NCBI GenBank assembly: GCA_018340375.1
Contig: JAFFJZ010000004.1
Coordinates: forward strand, 21,922,001 to 21,986,000
Source: Gonatopus flavifemur
Taxonomy: Eukaryota; Arthropoda; Insecta; Hymenoptera; Dryinidae
DNA length: 64,000 nt
Reading direction: 5' to 3'
The translations under genes and the position numbers were made by a program. Of this stretch, positions 1 to 11,235 are shown in pieces. The notes under the pieces are model-generated. The model did not search any database, had not been told where the DNA came from, and saw only the letters and a program-made list of their open reading frames with translations. Each line of letters opens with the position of its first letter. Position 1 is the stretch's first letter.

Positions 1-455
1 CCCACTTCAACGTTCCCAGATAATTTTTCACTACTTTTGTGACATGAGGCCGAGCGTTATCGTGTAAAAGAATAACTTTGTCGTGTCTGTCCTTGTATTC
101 CGGACGTTTTTCTCGTAACGCATGACTCAAACGAATCAATTGTAGCCTATACCGATCACCCGTAATAGAATCACCAGGTTTTAGCAGCTCATAGTATATA
201 ACACCCTTTTAGTCCCACCAGATACACAGCATGATCTTTGAACCATGAATATTCCTCTTTGGTGTCGATGTTGAAGTCGATGGCAACGATTGACCGGGCA
301 TAGCATAGTATTTTCTTTTCTCGGGGTTATCGTAGAATATCCATTTTTCATCTCCTGTCACAATCCGATGTAAGAACCCCTTTCTTCGTTGACTTTGAAT
401 CAGCTGCTCGCAAGTGAAAAACCGCCGTTCAATGTCTCTAGGCTTTAAGTCATAA
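1..455 (-). pseudogene. mariner transposase, catalytic part, partial
   Basis: On the minus strand this resumes at YDLKPRDIERRFF, continues through RKGFLHRIVTGDEKWIFYD (first catalytic Asp in TGDEKW), then SKIMLCIWWD. A stop codon near 209-211 interrupts the frame, after which the family sequence continues as KGVIYYELLKPGDSITGDRY and then the second catalytic motif LLHDNARPH at about 37-70. The third catalytic Asp of this D,D34D family is outside the window. These motifs define a mariner DDE transposase that cuts and pastes at TA. The stop and the upstream insertion make this copy a pseudogene. Confidence 0.92.
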
Positions 456-860
456 CCCATTAAACACACGCACGTTTTAAAAACGTCAAAAACAATCGAT
501 AACCACACGTTGTGAATTAGTAATATTCTTGCGGTGATTCAACGTAAAAATGTCGCGGCAGATCACGTGTTTTTCAACCATAAAATAACGTCATATCAAC
601 GGTTTGAACATCGTTTAAAAGACGTTGGATGTTGACGTGTCCTAATGATGGTTCTAAAACGTGAATTGAATCCAACAAATTATTCTGAAAACTTTCCATT
701 CAATATCGAGAACAATAATATTTCTGAGTATGACAGAATTTGGGAAGTATGCCACACTATTTACTATGTTGCTCTTTGTTGAAATTTCAACCATTGTTCG
801 GGTTCGTTCCACATTTTTAGCAGAATATTTTCAATTGAAGTTCAAACACAAGGTGTTATA

Positions 861-1100
861 CACTGAGAGAAAAAATTTCCAGGAATGATAAAATATTTAG
901 TTGAATAGTCGCCATAAAATACTTAATTGAGTTGAATAAACTTTCATTGACTCAATCAAATAACTGTTTTGATTGATGAATTATTTCATAGCATATCAAA
1001 TATTTGTTTGTCAATGAAAATTTATTCCAATCAATTAAGTATTTTATGGCGACTATTCAATTGAATATTTTATTGTTCCCGGAAATCTTTTCTCTCAGTG
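861..1100. mobile_element. CAC-class MITE, TA target duplication
   Basis: It starts CACTGAGAGAAAAAATTTCC and ends with TTTTCTCTCAGTG; TA precedes (859-860) and follows (1101-1102). The two arms mirror each other over almost the whole length, with the words AAATATT(T/C)A, GCCATAAAATACTTAATTGA and their complements. It is 240 bp and has no coding capacity. It is nested in the element 456-2474. Confidence 0.88.
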
Positions 1101-1317
1101 TAAACACATTTTAAACGCGTGGTTCAAACCCGTTCAAAACACGTTTTATTGAGGACGTCGTTTGATAGTTATTTTTGAATATTAGTTTAAATTACACGTC
1201 ATAGAAACGTAATTCCTGGTCGTCGAAATTCCCTATCAAATTTCAACTAAAAAACACGACTGACGTCCGTTTGACAGTTTAACCTTCTTTCAACGTTGAA
1301 ATAACGTCCCACACAGA

Positions 1318-2456
1318 CAAAAAGAGCTCTTTTAGATATCTAAAAGATGTCTTTGAAAACTGCAAGAGCTCTTGCAAGACCTTTCCAAAAGATCTCTTTT
1401 CATGAGCGAAAAGATGTCATATGCAACACCAATAGATATCTTTTAGTTGTCTTCAAGAAATCTAAAAGACATCTTCAAGAAAGGTTTAAGAATTCTCAAT
1501 GATTTCTTGAAGATGTCTTTAAGAGCTCTTGGAGAGATCTTAAATCCTTCTTGAAGAATTCTTAAATCCCTCCTGAAGACTTTCTGAAGAACTCTCAAAT
1601 ATCTTTTGAAGATTTCTTGAAAGTATTATTAAAATGTCTTGATTAAAATATTAAAATATCCATAACCATACGAATTCATTCATTATTTTGATTTATTAAT
1701 TTGAATAAAGGCTCACCAAAACATATGAGGTGTTTGCATATAATTCGAATGCAAAAATACTTCAAGCATTTTTCATGCATGTATATAACCTAAATTCAAA
1801 ATATTTTAACATTCAATTTCATTCACTTGAATCTGAATTTCGATACATTCTATCTGGCACAAAAATGTGAAGTTTGATGGAAATCTAATTCACGTACGTA
1901 CATAAAAAATAAAGTACAATGGATAAAATAATAAATTGATATTCCTCTAATATATGATTCTGCATAATGATAGGTTAGTTTTTGCAAATAGGATCATTCG
2001 CTACAAAACAAAATATATTATTGTAATGTAATTGGTTACACGTTTCTTTTCTGCGGCAATACTTTTATTATTCAGTATTGGATCTTGAATGTTTATGTAT
2101 ATATAATTAATATTGCACAATATCATCGGCGTCGTCGTTCCTCACTGCACACGTGAAACAAATGCGCGGGACACTGTGAATAACTATACGTGAATGACTG
2201 CAATGTCCTCTCTAATTCTCTTCGATCTAATTGGTCTATTGGGATTGTTCTAAAAGTGCTCTTGAAGATATCTTCAAGAAATGTTTATGAGTGTTCTTGA
2301 ATATATCTCAATTACAGTTGTCTTATAGAACTCGCGCAGCAAGAGATCTTTCATACATTTCTAAAAGACATCTTAAAGATGTCTTTTAGAAATGTCTTGA
2401 AGATACATGAATTGAGGACTCTTTTAGACGTCTTGAAGAACTACTTGCTGTGTGGG
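1318..2456. mobile_element. CCC...GGG-class foldback element rich in TCTTGAAGA / CTTTTAGA words (GT target duplication)
   Basis: The ends are CCCACACAGACAAAAAGAG at 1318 and, on the complement, CCCACACAGCAAGTAGTTC at 2456; GT flanks both sides (1316-1317, 2457-2458). The outer 300 bp on the left and 240 bp on the right are packed with the palindromic words CTTTTAGATATCTAAAAG, AAGATGTCTT and TTCTTGAAGA. The centre (about 1640-2220) is ordinary AT-rich DNA without a recognisable frame. It is nested in 456-2474 and is therefore younger than it. Confidence 0.85.
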
Positions 2457-2466
2457 GTGTGTGTGT

Positions 2467-2838
2467 TTATTGGGAAGGCACCCAATTGCCTTGCTCTTGA
2501 ATCATGCCCATGGATTGTAATCGTACGGAAACTGCTTGTTGCGTAACTCCTAATGATTCCGCAAGCTCCTGTTGCGTTTGATTCGGATCTTCGTCGAGTA
2601 AAGCCTCCGATTCCTCGTTTTCGAATTTTTGTGGTTGTCCTGAGCGAGGCTTGTCTTCGACACTGAAATCACCATTCTTAAAACGTCGAAACCATTCCCT
2701 ACATGATTTATCAGTTGGAGCATTGTCACCATAAACTTCCACAAGCATTCGATGGGCTTCAGCTGCACTTTTTTGCCCATTAAAACAGAAAACTAGCACC
2801 TCCCGCAAATGCTGCTTAGTTGAAACGAAATTTGACAT
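2467..2838 (-). pseudogene. mariner transposase, N-terminal DNA-binding part
   Basis: The frame opens with ATG at 2838 and encodes about 120 residues of the bipartite helix-turn-helix region. Recognisable mariner features are the AAEAHRMLVEVYGDNAPT stretch, the CREWFRRFKNGDF recognition helix region, the DKPRSGQP linker and the second helix-turn-helix around ELAESLGVTQQAVS. It reaches IQEQGNWVP and then runs into the inserted element, which supplies a stop two codons later. In mariner this part binds the terminal inverted repeats. The rest of the protein lies at 455-1. Confidence 0.92.
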
Positions 2839-3012
2839 ACTTCACTGAGTAAAAATCGGGATTCTAGAAGGAACTCGGAGTGATATCAAATGAATATTAT
2901 TCACAGATGTCTAACCTCTCTGAAACAATTGAAATCGGTTGTGACTATGAAACATTCATGAGAGCGAGAGGCATCTTTTCAAACCGGACCGAACTAATTT
3001 GTACTCCCAATA

Positions 3013-4186
3013 TGCTTCATCAAATTTAGCTGTAAAATTTTTCCTTTCCAAGATATCTACCCGCTTGAGGCGGCATTTTGAAGGGAAAAGATAGCAGTTT
3101 TAGTTTTAAACCCAACAAATTTGCTCAGTCAATATATATTAACCGCAGAAGCAATGTTCGATTTTTGTTCTGATCAAATTCCTGGTATCCAATTTTTTTT
3201 GTATCGAGCCTGGAAGTTTAAGCTGCTGAAACTCTTTTATCTGAAAGATTTATAAATATAAATACAATAAAAAATACAAGATCGTATCATAACTTTGTAC
3301 CACTTTCTCAAACTCAATTGAAAGCGCGGAAACATTCGGCTTTCGATAAGTTTGACATTGTTAATATTGTAAAACTTCAACGTTAATTGTGAAATAAAAA
3401 ATAATGGTCCAGTTCGAATTGTTACTTTGTTCCCATCAAATATGACTTACAAACATAATTTTACACTCAATGAGCCCATAACTTTATTGAAACTTTAAAA
3501 ATTCTTCCACCGTCATGATTATTTTTATTTGTATCTTATTCAAACCCATTTGTTGAAGCATCGAATAAAAAACTGTAGAGATGAAAGAAACTGAATTTGA
3601 ATTGAAACATAAGATATAATCTGTATTCACAGAAAGGAATCAAGTACAACTGAAATTATAAGATTATGAAACAAAAAAATTAGGTCAATTTTTGGTATTA
3701 AAAAACTATTTGCACATGCCTTAAACATGAAAATATCAAAACGAGCGGTATAGCTTTTTGAAGTTGAAGGTAAGAACTGCAGATTCTGTAAGTTTCATAT
3801 TTTTATCTCGCAGTCAACACGTTCATCTCATAGCCGAATAGAATATTGCGATTTTTGAAAATTTCGAAACTTCAAGCAAATTTTTTTCCATAAGGAGTGA
3901 GCTGCTCGGGTCAACTCGTGGCTGTATTTCGTCTATGATATGTACACTTGATTCCTGAGTAACATGAGCTGCTTACTCTGAACAGTCCAGACGCTAGAGT
4001 TAGTTGAAATTCACAAAAAATAAGTCAAAAACACGTATTTTTAGCATGCTGCCATTATTCAGAGGTATTGACTGAGCAAATTTTTCGGGCTTACACTAAA
4101 ACTGCTATCTTTTCCCTTCAAAATGTCGCCTGAAGCGGGTATATATCTTGGAAAGGAGAAATTTTAAAGCTAAATTTGATAGAGCA
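3013..4186. mobile_element. 1.17-kb element with long inverted arms, directly abutting mariner
   Basis: The left arm at about 3013-3132 (TGCTTCATCAAATTTAGC onward) is the reverse complement of 4060-4186 (ending GCTAAATTTGATAGAGCA). The arms match through the stretches with AAGATATCTACCCGCTTGAG and AAGGGAAAAGATAGCAG. TA lies on both sides (3011-3012 and 4187-4188), and the left TA is shared with the mariner end. The 0.93-kb core has no convincing open frame. It looks like a non-autonomous TA-inserting element. Confidence 0.75.
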
Positions 4187-4334
4187 TAAAAATAACGATT
4201 GTCGGAAATAAGCGTTTGTAAAGATTAAATAAAGTTGTGTAAATTTTGTTCTTTGGGACTCTAAAGAAGAATCCCTCAACATCTAAAATGGGTCGGCTTT
4301 TTCAATTAGACGATTTCATATGGAATGACTCTGT

Positions 4335-5050
4335 TGAGACATTTATTCGTATCTTTGGAATGGCCATTGCACCTGGTACAAGCTTGGCACAAGCGTAAAA
4401 ATCAAGCGTTCGTTAAGATGATTATTTAAGCCGATGTTGTCCACATAAGTGGCACAGTGTTTTCAATTAGTGATCGAATTCCTAGTTCACAATGGATGAA
4501 GACTTGTACATAACTATCGGGACAAGACCAGTCCAATCTCCCCCCCATGATTGGTCCCACACTCCAGTTTCACACACTAAGATAGATATATTTGATCTAA
4601 ATAAGAATAAAACTTGACTCAATGGTAATAGGCTACTTTTAAATGTGTTCATACACGGAAATCAACTGATCTTGAAGAACTCTCCACAGGATTTCAAGAT
4701 GTCTTTCCCATGTAGGGATTAACAAGACTAGGAAAAACCCAAGCTCGTTCCAGTCTTGGAACATTCAATCTATCGTTTTAATATCATTCATGTACGGTAT
4801 TCTGAGGAAGAATTTTGAGCTGAAATATAGATCAAATTACTCTTCTCATCAGTATCTGTGATGAAAGAAGCATTGATTGATGCTTGGCGAATCATTTGGA
4901 CTAGGCTAGAACGAACCATTGGCCCAGGCTTGTTCTGATCTTATCATTCTCAAGCCTGGGCCAAGTTTATTGAATTGTTCAAGACAAGTTTCGGCAGGTC
5001 TTGTGCCAGGCTTGGTCCATCATTGGACCATTGTTTCATACACACATGGG
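4335..5050. repeat. CAAGCTTGG-rich composite repeat, copy 1 (inverted relative to copy 2)
   Basis: This segment is the reverse complement of about 18,599-19,305. Shared landmarks are the TTCAAGACAAGTTTCGGCAG run, the AAGCCTGGGCCAAG words and the CACTGTGCCACTTATGTGGA stretch. The interior is built of CAAGCTTGG / GGCCCAGGCTTG palindromic words. A CCCATGTAGGGATTAACAAG terminus lies at 4707 and a CATGGG end at 5050, like the CCC...GGG class. No protein is encoded. Confidence 0.8.
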
Positions 5051-5336
5051 TAGGACATCTATATTTAAAGAAGAATTATTTTTCCTGTATACATAGTAGC
5101 AATATATCCTCAACTACACAACAAAAGCTCATGGAGAATATTATAATAAATGATTCCTTCTACTCCAATTTCGTATATAAAATATAAAATTGTATGTCTC
5201 CAAATTTGAAGTCTGTACATCCTAAAACATTTCAGCAATCTCGAAGAAACTACAAAAAAATCTCTCTATTTATTGAATTTGAACTAAAAATTCAAATAAA
5301 CATAAGATTACCGTTACTAAACGATACACTGTAAAA

Positions 5337-5549
5337 AATGGAATTTCCCACCAAAAAGTGGTGACAGCAAAGTTTCTCCACAGGAAGAAATTTTCCTCCA
5401 TTTGTGGAGGATTCAATGCCTAAGAAACAGAATAATTTCACAAAGTGGTGGAAAAATCCCCCATTTTTAATGAGGAAAAAATTTCCCCACGATGAGGGAA
5501 GGAAATACACCAACAATGTGAAGAAAAACTCCCCACATTTTTTACAGTG
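5337..5549. mobile_element. CACTGTAAAAAATG-type MITE, TA target duplication
   Basis: The ends are CACTGTAAAAAATGGAATTT and ATTTTTTACAGTG, with TA at 5335-5336 and 5550-5551. The 213-bp interior is made of GTGGGG/CCCCAC, TTTCCCAC and GGAGGAAAA words on both arms. A degraded relative lies at 41,935-42,125. Open frames here are by-products of the repeat. Confidence 0.85.
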
Positions 5550-6390
5550 TAAACTAATTCTCCAATAGGTGTACAAACTGCACTAGACATACGAACAAAT
5601 TTTTCGGACGAAACAGGGAGACTACTTGCTTTGAATTGATGAAAGAACAATCGCACATCAACGTACGATACGGTTCATCGAGAGAATTGTCGACTGTTTT
5701 TCCTGCAATAATAAGGTTTCCGTATCTCTTGATAAAACTCTTACAGTGATAAGTAGAAATAGATGTTGTTATAAAATAAAATAAAGCACCCCACGCTGCA
5801 CCTTGTCATTAACGAATGAAGTGGAGATTTTTATGAATGAAAACGGGGAACCGATCAATCAACATCTTTTGTCCTATTATCTTAATGACAAACTTCAACA
5901 CTGCGTGTCTACGGTATTCAACTTTTTCTATACGACACACAACCTTGCATTTATCTATGGCATTGCAAAAACGAGAGAGAAAGAATAAAAAATTACGTGA
6001 AATAAACGGGTATGTCATTTTCTGTGTAAAATAACTAGGGATTGGAGGATGAGGATGAAGTGTTTGATAAATTGTGAATAGAGAAAATTATGACTATAAC
6101 GCAAATAGAGACAAACGCGGTTCGTAAGGTTCGTTAGGAACAGATTATACGTGTACACCTTTGTGAACGCGTATAATGCAGATCGATTTGTGGATTTGTT
6201 GGTGTACGAGGACACGCGACGGTATCTATTTAATTCGTTGAATTAAGCTCAACCCTGCAATGTGGTTTCTTCAATGTTCTTTAATTATAGTATGATAAAC
6301 ATAAACCTTGCTAAAAACAGGCGGAAAATTTCTTTGTCTAGGTGAAAAATCTTGATTTGACGTGATCCTGTGTGGAAATTAATTCTTGGC
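5550..6390. other. stretch without a supported gene
   Basis: AT-rich DNA. Short open frames overlap on both strands at 5800-6215; none has a recognisable domain, start context or splice structure. I see no repeat structure here. Confidence 0.6.
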
Positions 6391-7500
6391 GCCAGTTAGA
6401 GCCAAACTAGGCGTCCTTACTTTATTCCAGGCCCTGTTTTGGTTACCTTTATAGGGCCTAGACAGGATTGTCACGCTCTCATTTCCAGGGCCTGTACTGT
6501 ATTCCTAACTTGGGCCTATGTAGGACACCCATGATGGGGCCAATGCAGGCTCTGAAACTAGGGCCTTTGAATGTGTAATGAATTTTTGCATAGATTATCA
6601 AATTAGATGAATATCGCAAGGAGAGAATAAAATTCCCACCCGGGTAGAAATGATTTATGACATACCCCAGTTCTATTCAGGGCCTGGTCAGGGCCTGGTC
6701 AGATTTGATCATTTGATATATTAAAATGATTATTTTGATTGTTTCTTAATGAATCAAGTACCTTTCAGTTCATACAACGTTCCCTTTTTTATTGTTATGT
6801 CTACGAGTATAAGGTATTAATTATCATTATGATTTTCCATCAATTCATTGATTATAAAATTTTTATCTCATTGAATTTATTCAGTGAAACCGAAACTATT
6901 GACTTTTGTCTAGTATCAAATGGGAAATTTCTTGCATTTCATTCCTGTGCTCGATCAAAACGACAGAAATTTGGCTATAAAAATGGATCTATGTAAAGAC
7001 TTTGAATTGTAGATAGTTTAAAACTTCAGTTGAATAAAGAAGTTGTATATTGCTGTTTTCAACCAAGGTTGGGTCCGCCTAACTTTTCAAAACAAGGGGA
7101 ATATTGGTAATGCAGGTCGGCCCTACGAGGATTGTGTACAGGTGTGCTTAAATTAAAATCTTTGGGAGAATATGGGGAGCCTAGCAAGGCCCTATACGGG
7201 TTGTAGTAGGGTGCGCCTAAATTAAAATCTTTGAGAGAATATGGAAAGCCTAGCAAGGCCCTATACGGGCTTTAATAGGGTGCGCCTAAATTTCTCAAAC
7301 AGGGGGAAACATTGGAAATGCATGTTGGCCCCACATGGGCCTTGTATGGGTGGCCCTGAGTTGGAAAAATCAGGCCAAATATCAGAACCCCGACTAGGCC
7401 CCTTAGTGGTTAAGGCTAGGCCATCCTAAGTTTGGATACCCGATTTAAGCCCATACAGGGTCTATATTCAATACAGGACGCCTGGACAAATTTCCACACG
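6390..7500. repeat. CAGGGCCTG / TAGGGCC word repeats, including a 70-bp tandem duplication
   Basis: Two clusters (about 6390-6720 and 7055-7500) are built from GGGCCT, AGGCCC and CAGGGCCTG words in both orientations. Within the second, a unit of about 70 bp (TTAAAATCTTTG, GAGAATATGG, AGCCTAGCAAGGCCCTATAC, GGGTGCGCC) occurs twice in tandem at 7150-7290, with a partial third upstream. It resembles the cores of the palindromic elements elsewhere; element ends were not identified. Confidence 0.65.
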
Positions 7501-8455
7501 GGATGGTGGAATTCGCTAAAAATTCGGATATTCGCTAAAAATGCCAAGCTAGTGTTGCCACGATCTTCGACCTCAATAATTTTGTACGATCCGAACTTCG
7601 AGCAGAGTTTAAAACCATTTCATTCGAACCAAGTTTCGAGCTGAGCCAGAACTATGAGGTCCACGAGCTAGATCGTCACTGAAGAAATTGTGTTTACTCG
7701 TTTATTATACACTCAAAAGCCAATTGGCTTTACGGTCAGTGTATGGCATACATAACTACTGCACAACATAAATGATGTCCAGTATTATGTATCAATGGAA
7801 TTCCCAGATTTTTCCCGACAATTTTCAAAAAATTCCCGAAAAAAATCGAAAAAACCGTACTTCAAAATTGACAATATACTTTTTTGGAAATTAGTGGAAT
7901 CATCTACAATATGAGGATTGTGTGTAGCTTCCAGCTTCAGATTTTAGAGTTCCTCTATCTTTTAGAATATGATTTTGTTTTCAGTCTAGAGAGAACATCA
8001 CGTTCATCGACATGAAAAAATCGTCCGCTTGATCCGTATATACTTTTCTCATGACTCGTTTGTTCAATTTTATATTATCAAAAAAGTTTGAAATTTTCCT
8101 GTAATTCCGCCTTTCTACATGAAAAATGAATTTGTATGTGAAATCAATTACTTTACATGTATAAATGTGACATTTTTTCCGGTGTACAAAATAATGTGTG
8201 ATGTACTAAAGTACTGAGTTGTGAGCTAATTCAAATAAGAAAAATCCTTTGTTAATTCAATATAAAATCAAAGTTTTCTTAAGGATGAAATGAATATAAA
8301 TGAGTATAGAAAAAAAGATGCGTCCGTTACTCACATAATTTATCTAATTTATTTTATGTTTCCTTTTTGTAATGATTTTTCGAGTGTTCAACATGTATTA
8401 ATTCTGAACATCATTGAATTCATTTTCTAATGTGTTCACGGGGACTGCTGTATAT
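7500..8455. other. stretch without a supported gene
   Basis: AT-rich DNA with no long open frame, no clear inverted repeat and no tandem repeat that I can see. Confidence 0.55.
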
Positions 8456-9092
8456 TCTCTCTGAATTTCTTGGAGTCAAAAATTCACTCTTAGAGAGTGA
8501 AAATACTGCGAGTGAGATTCCACTGCATAAGAATGAGTTTTCACTCCATATGAGTGAATTTTCACTGCATTAGAGTGAGATTCCATTCTTTTCCAAGAAT
8601 GAAATTCTCACTCCAAGAGAGTGAAAGTTCACTCTTTAGGAGAAAAACCTCACTCTTGTTAGACTTGCACTATTTTCACCCCTTTAGGAGTGGATTTCTA
8701 CTCCATGAGATTTAAAGAGTTCGTCATTAGATCATATAACTCCACGTTCAAAGCATGGGATTCCGCCAAAAGCCATACATATTCCATGGCCATGAGCTAT
8801 AATGCTGATCACAGAATGATCAATGTGATTCAATGTCATACTTTTCGGTTTTACTACTCTCTAATCTTCTTGGAGTGACAATCCATTATTAAAGAATGAA
8901 AATACCGCAAGTCCGATAAGAGTGAGAATTTCACTTTCATGGAAGGGTGAGAATTCACTCTCCAAAGTGAGTCAAATTTCACTCCAATAGATTGAAAAAT
9001 CACTCTTAATGAGTGGAATTCTCACTCTTGTCGGACTTGCAATATTTTACCTCTTCTAGAGTGGATTTTTCACTCCAAAGAATTTAGAGAAT
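8455..9092. repeat. two foldbacks built of GAGTGA...TCACTC words
   Basis: Two related units (about 8455-8720 and 8862-9092) share the outline TTCTTGGAGTnAnAAT...GAATGAAAATAC(T/C)GC(A/G)AGT and its complement ACTTGCA(C/A)TATTTTnAC...GTGGATTT. Their interiors are repeated GAGTGAAAnTTCACTC palindromes, spaced irregularly. They flank about 140 bp of other sequence. They are probably decayed MITEs of one family; target duplications could not be defined. Confidence 0.7.
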
Positions 9093-9301
9093 GGTATGCT
9101 CAAAAATTCTTTGAGAAGTGTTTATGCATTTAAATGGATTATGTGTACTGTGGGGAATCCCAACAAGAAGTCTAACAGTTGAAGAATCTAATAAACATCA
9201 TTAGGGTAAATAACACTTATTTTGGATAATCAAATTTCCATTTACAGTAATGTGTACGAGAATTGGAGTATGATGTACTGTCTTTCATTCGATATACAAT
9301 A

Positions 9302-9810
9302 CACGGAGAAAAATGCAGCTCGAAAGGATAGTAATCTTTCGTAGAAAATTAGAGAATATTTCTCAAAATCTGAGAATATTCCTTAAAATCTAAGAAGTTT
9401 TCTTAAGTTCGTAATGAACATAAAATGGTTTAGATTTCTCTTGAATATTGCTCGAAAAACAATGAAAAATTATCAATACTTAACAAATCATAAAAACAAA
9501 TATGAAGTTTCCAAAAAATGCGCATGAAATTTTACAAAGTAAATAACAAAATTCTGTAATTTGAAAATAAGATTTTAAAATTTGGTTATTTACTTTGTAA
9601 AATTTCATGCGCGACTTTTGGAAACTTCATATTTGTTTTGATGATTTGTTAAGTATTGATAACTTTTCATTGTTTTTCGAGCAATATTCAAGAGAAATCT
9701 GAACCGTTTTATGTTTATTACAAACTTAAGAAAAATTCTTAGATTTTAAGAAATATTCTCCAATTTTCTATTGAAGATTACTATCTTTTCGAGCTGCATT
9801 TTTCTCCGTG
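9302..9810. mobile_element. 509-bp CAC-class MITE, near-perfect hairpin, TA target duplication
   Basis: It starts CACGGAGAAAAATGCAGCTC and ends GAGCTGCATTTTTCTCCGTG, flanked by TA (9300-9301, 9811-9812). The arms are close to complementary for over 200 bp each, including the CGAAAGGATAGTAATCTTTC and AAATTTCATGCGC segments around the centre at about 9540-9600. A solo copy of the right arm occurs at 13,110-13,271. Confidence 0.9.
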
Positions 9811-10355
9811 TACTCGGATTCGTGTACAGTTTATCGATCATGTTAGTAAATTCTCATTTTGCTAGAATATTTGGTAAGTATAACGTAAGTTCTGGTATAA
9901 ATTACAAACAAAATGTTGCTTTCCATATAATAACCGAAGTGCCGGTAACTTTTACAAAAACTTGTTTTTTGTCTGCGGGGAAAAAAATTTGTTGTAACAT
10001 TTACTATGCCCCCGATAAATATAGGGGTAACATAAGATTGCCTGCAATTCATACTGACATTTCTATTAGATTCATCGTACTTTATGTGACCAGTGCAGCA
10101 AATTTTCATTGTAATCAGAGACCTTGGTTGATTGAACAACAATTTCTGTATAAACCTTCTGATCAAAAAGTACCCGGAATTCTCTATTCAAACAAACCGC
10201 TTGAGATATTGTCGGAATCTTTTGTTTTCCATGTTATTTCATCTGTTATTTAGCGCTCAAATGTCTGTTTGCGCCTCATTCGTCAGAAGTTAGCGCGTGT
10301 TGCCTTGTAAACGAGTTTGTTGTGTCCTTGTTTGTTGTGTTCTGCGAATTTTGCA

Positions 10356-11235
10356 ATGTCGAATTTGGTTGAGCAAAGAGTTTGTCTAAAATTTTGTGTT
10401 TTTGACAAAATTTCATGTGCGGAAGCGTTGAAGATGTTAACAGAAACCTACGGGGATTCGACGATGTCGAAAACACAAACGTACGAGTGGTACAAAGAGT
10501 TTAAAGCAGGTCGTATTGTGGTTTGTGATTTGCCTCGTTCCGGTCGTCCATCCACCAGTATCACTGACGAAGATATCGATAAAATTAAAGAAATCGTCCT
10601 CGCGAGTCGTCGTGTGAGCATTAGGGAGATAGCATCCGATTTTGGCCATGAGACGAGTTGAAGCACGGCTTGTGCCGAGAGTGTTGAATTTGTTGCAGAA
10701 ACAGCATCGCATCGATGTTGCTAAAGAAATGCTTTCTTTGGGCCAAAATGTTATCGAAGGCATCATTACCGGTGACGAAACATGGGTCTATGAATATGAC
10801 ATCGAAACTAACCAACGATCATCGGAATGGCGCTTTTCAGACGAGTCAAAACCTATAAAACCGCGACAAAGTCGATCTAAAATCAAGGTTTTGTTAACTG
10901 TTTTCTTTGATTGCTGTGGTGTGGTCCACTCCGAATTTCTCCCACCAGGTCAGATAGTGAATATAAAGAATATTACGTGAGCGTATTGAAGCGTTTGAGG
11001 GAAAACATTCGTCGCAAGAGACCAGAATTGTGGAGAGATAACTCGTGGTTTCTTCATCACGATAACGCACCGGCACACACATCTCATCTTGTACGCGATT
11101 ATTTGACTAAAAACAATGTTCAAACCGTTCCTCAAGCTCCGTATTCACCTGATATGGCTCCTTGTGATTTTTTCCTATTCCCACGACTCAAGTTGCCACT
11201 TCGCGGGAAGCGTTTGGAGACGATTGAGGCAATAA
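10356..11235 (+). pseudogene. mariner transposase, N-terminal and catalytic parts, frameshifted
   Basis: ATG at 10,356 begins a mariner N terminus (CAEALKMLTETYGDS, YEWYKEFKAGR, then DLPRSGRPST). Near 10,650 about 10-20 codons around the VRTIL segment seem to be missing and the frame shifts into MRRVEARLVPRVLN. Next come the first catalytic motif GDETWVYEYD at about 10,775 and, after another frameshift near 10,970, the second motif FLHHDNAPAHTSHLVRDYL near 11,050-11,105 and the third in YSPDMAPCDFFLF near 11,140. The block ends in ETIEAI at the insertion. It is not translatable as one protein. Confidence 0.93.

Larger units (their letters stand above)
456..2474. mobile_element. CCC...GGG-class foldback element inserted in mariner (AA target duplication)
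   Basis: The ends are CCCATTAAACACACGCAC at 456 and its near complement GTGTGTGTGTTTATTGGG ending at 2474, with AA on both sides (454-455 and 2475-2476). The left part (about 460-680) is rich in AACGTC/GACGTT and ACGTTTT words. No open frame inside looks like a transposase. Two younger elements are nested in it (861-1100 and 1318-2456). I cannot assign a transposase superfamily; the class shares CCC...GGG ends and 2-bp target duplications with many other elements in this window. Confidence 0.82.
1..3010 (-). mobile_element. mariner (Tc1/mariner) copy, interrupted and cut by the window edge
   Basis: The minus strand carries a mariner transposase in two blocks: the N-terminal helix-turn-helix part at 2838-2475 and the catalytic part at 455-1. 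Between them lies a 2,019-bp foreign element (456-2474) flanked by AA on both sides; removing it with one AA rejoins the transposase in frame at the usual WVP-Y-(D/E)LKPRDIERR junction. The outer end at 3010 reads TTGGGAGTACAAATTAGTTC on the minus strand and is followed by TA at 3011-3012, the expected mariner target. The third catalytic residue and the other terminus lie beyond position 1. The copy is inactive: it has the insertion and a stop near 209-211. Confidence 0.93.

Noticed and set aside
9771..10253. 160-codon plus-strand open frame, and a 107-codon frame opposite it
   Set aside because: It starts in the right arm of the MITE 9302-9810 and ends in the mariner 5' region. With mariner removed the continuation is short on either strand. 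No domain is recognisable.
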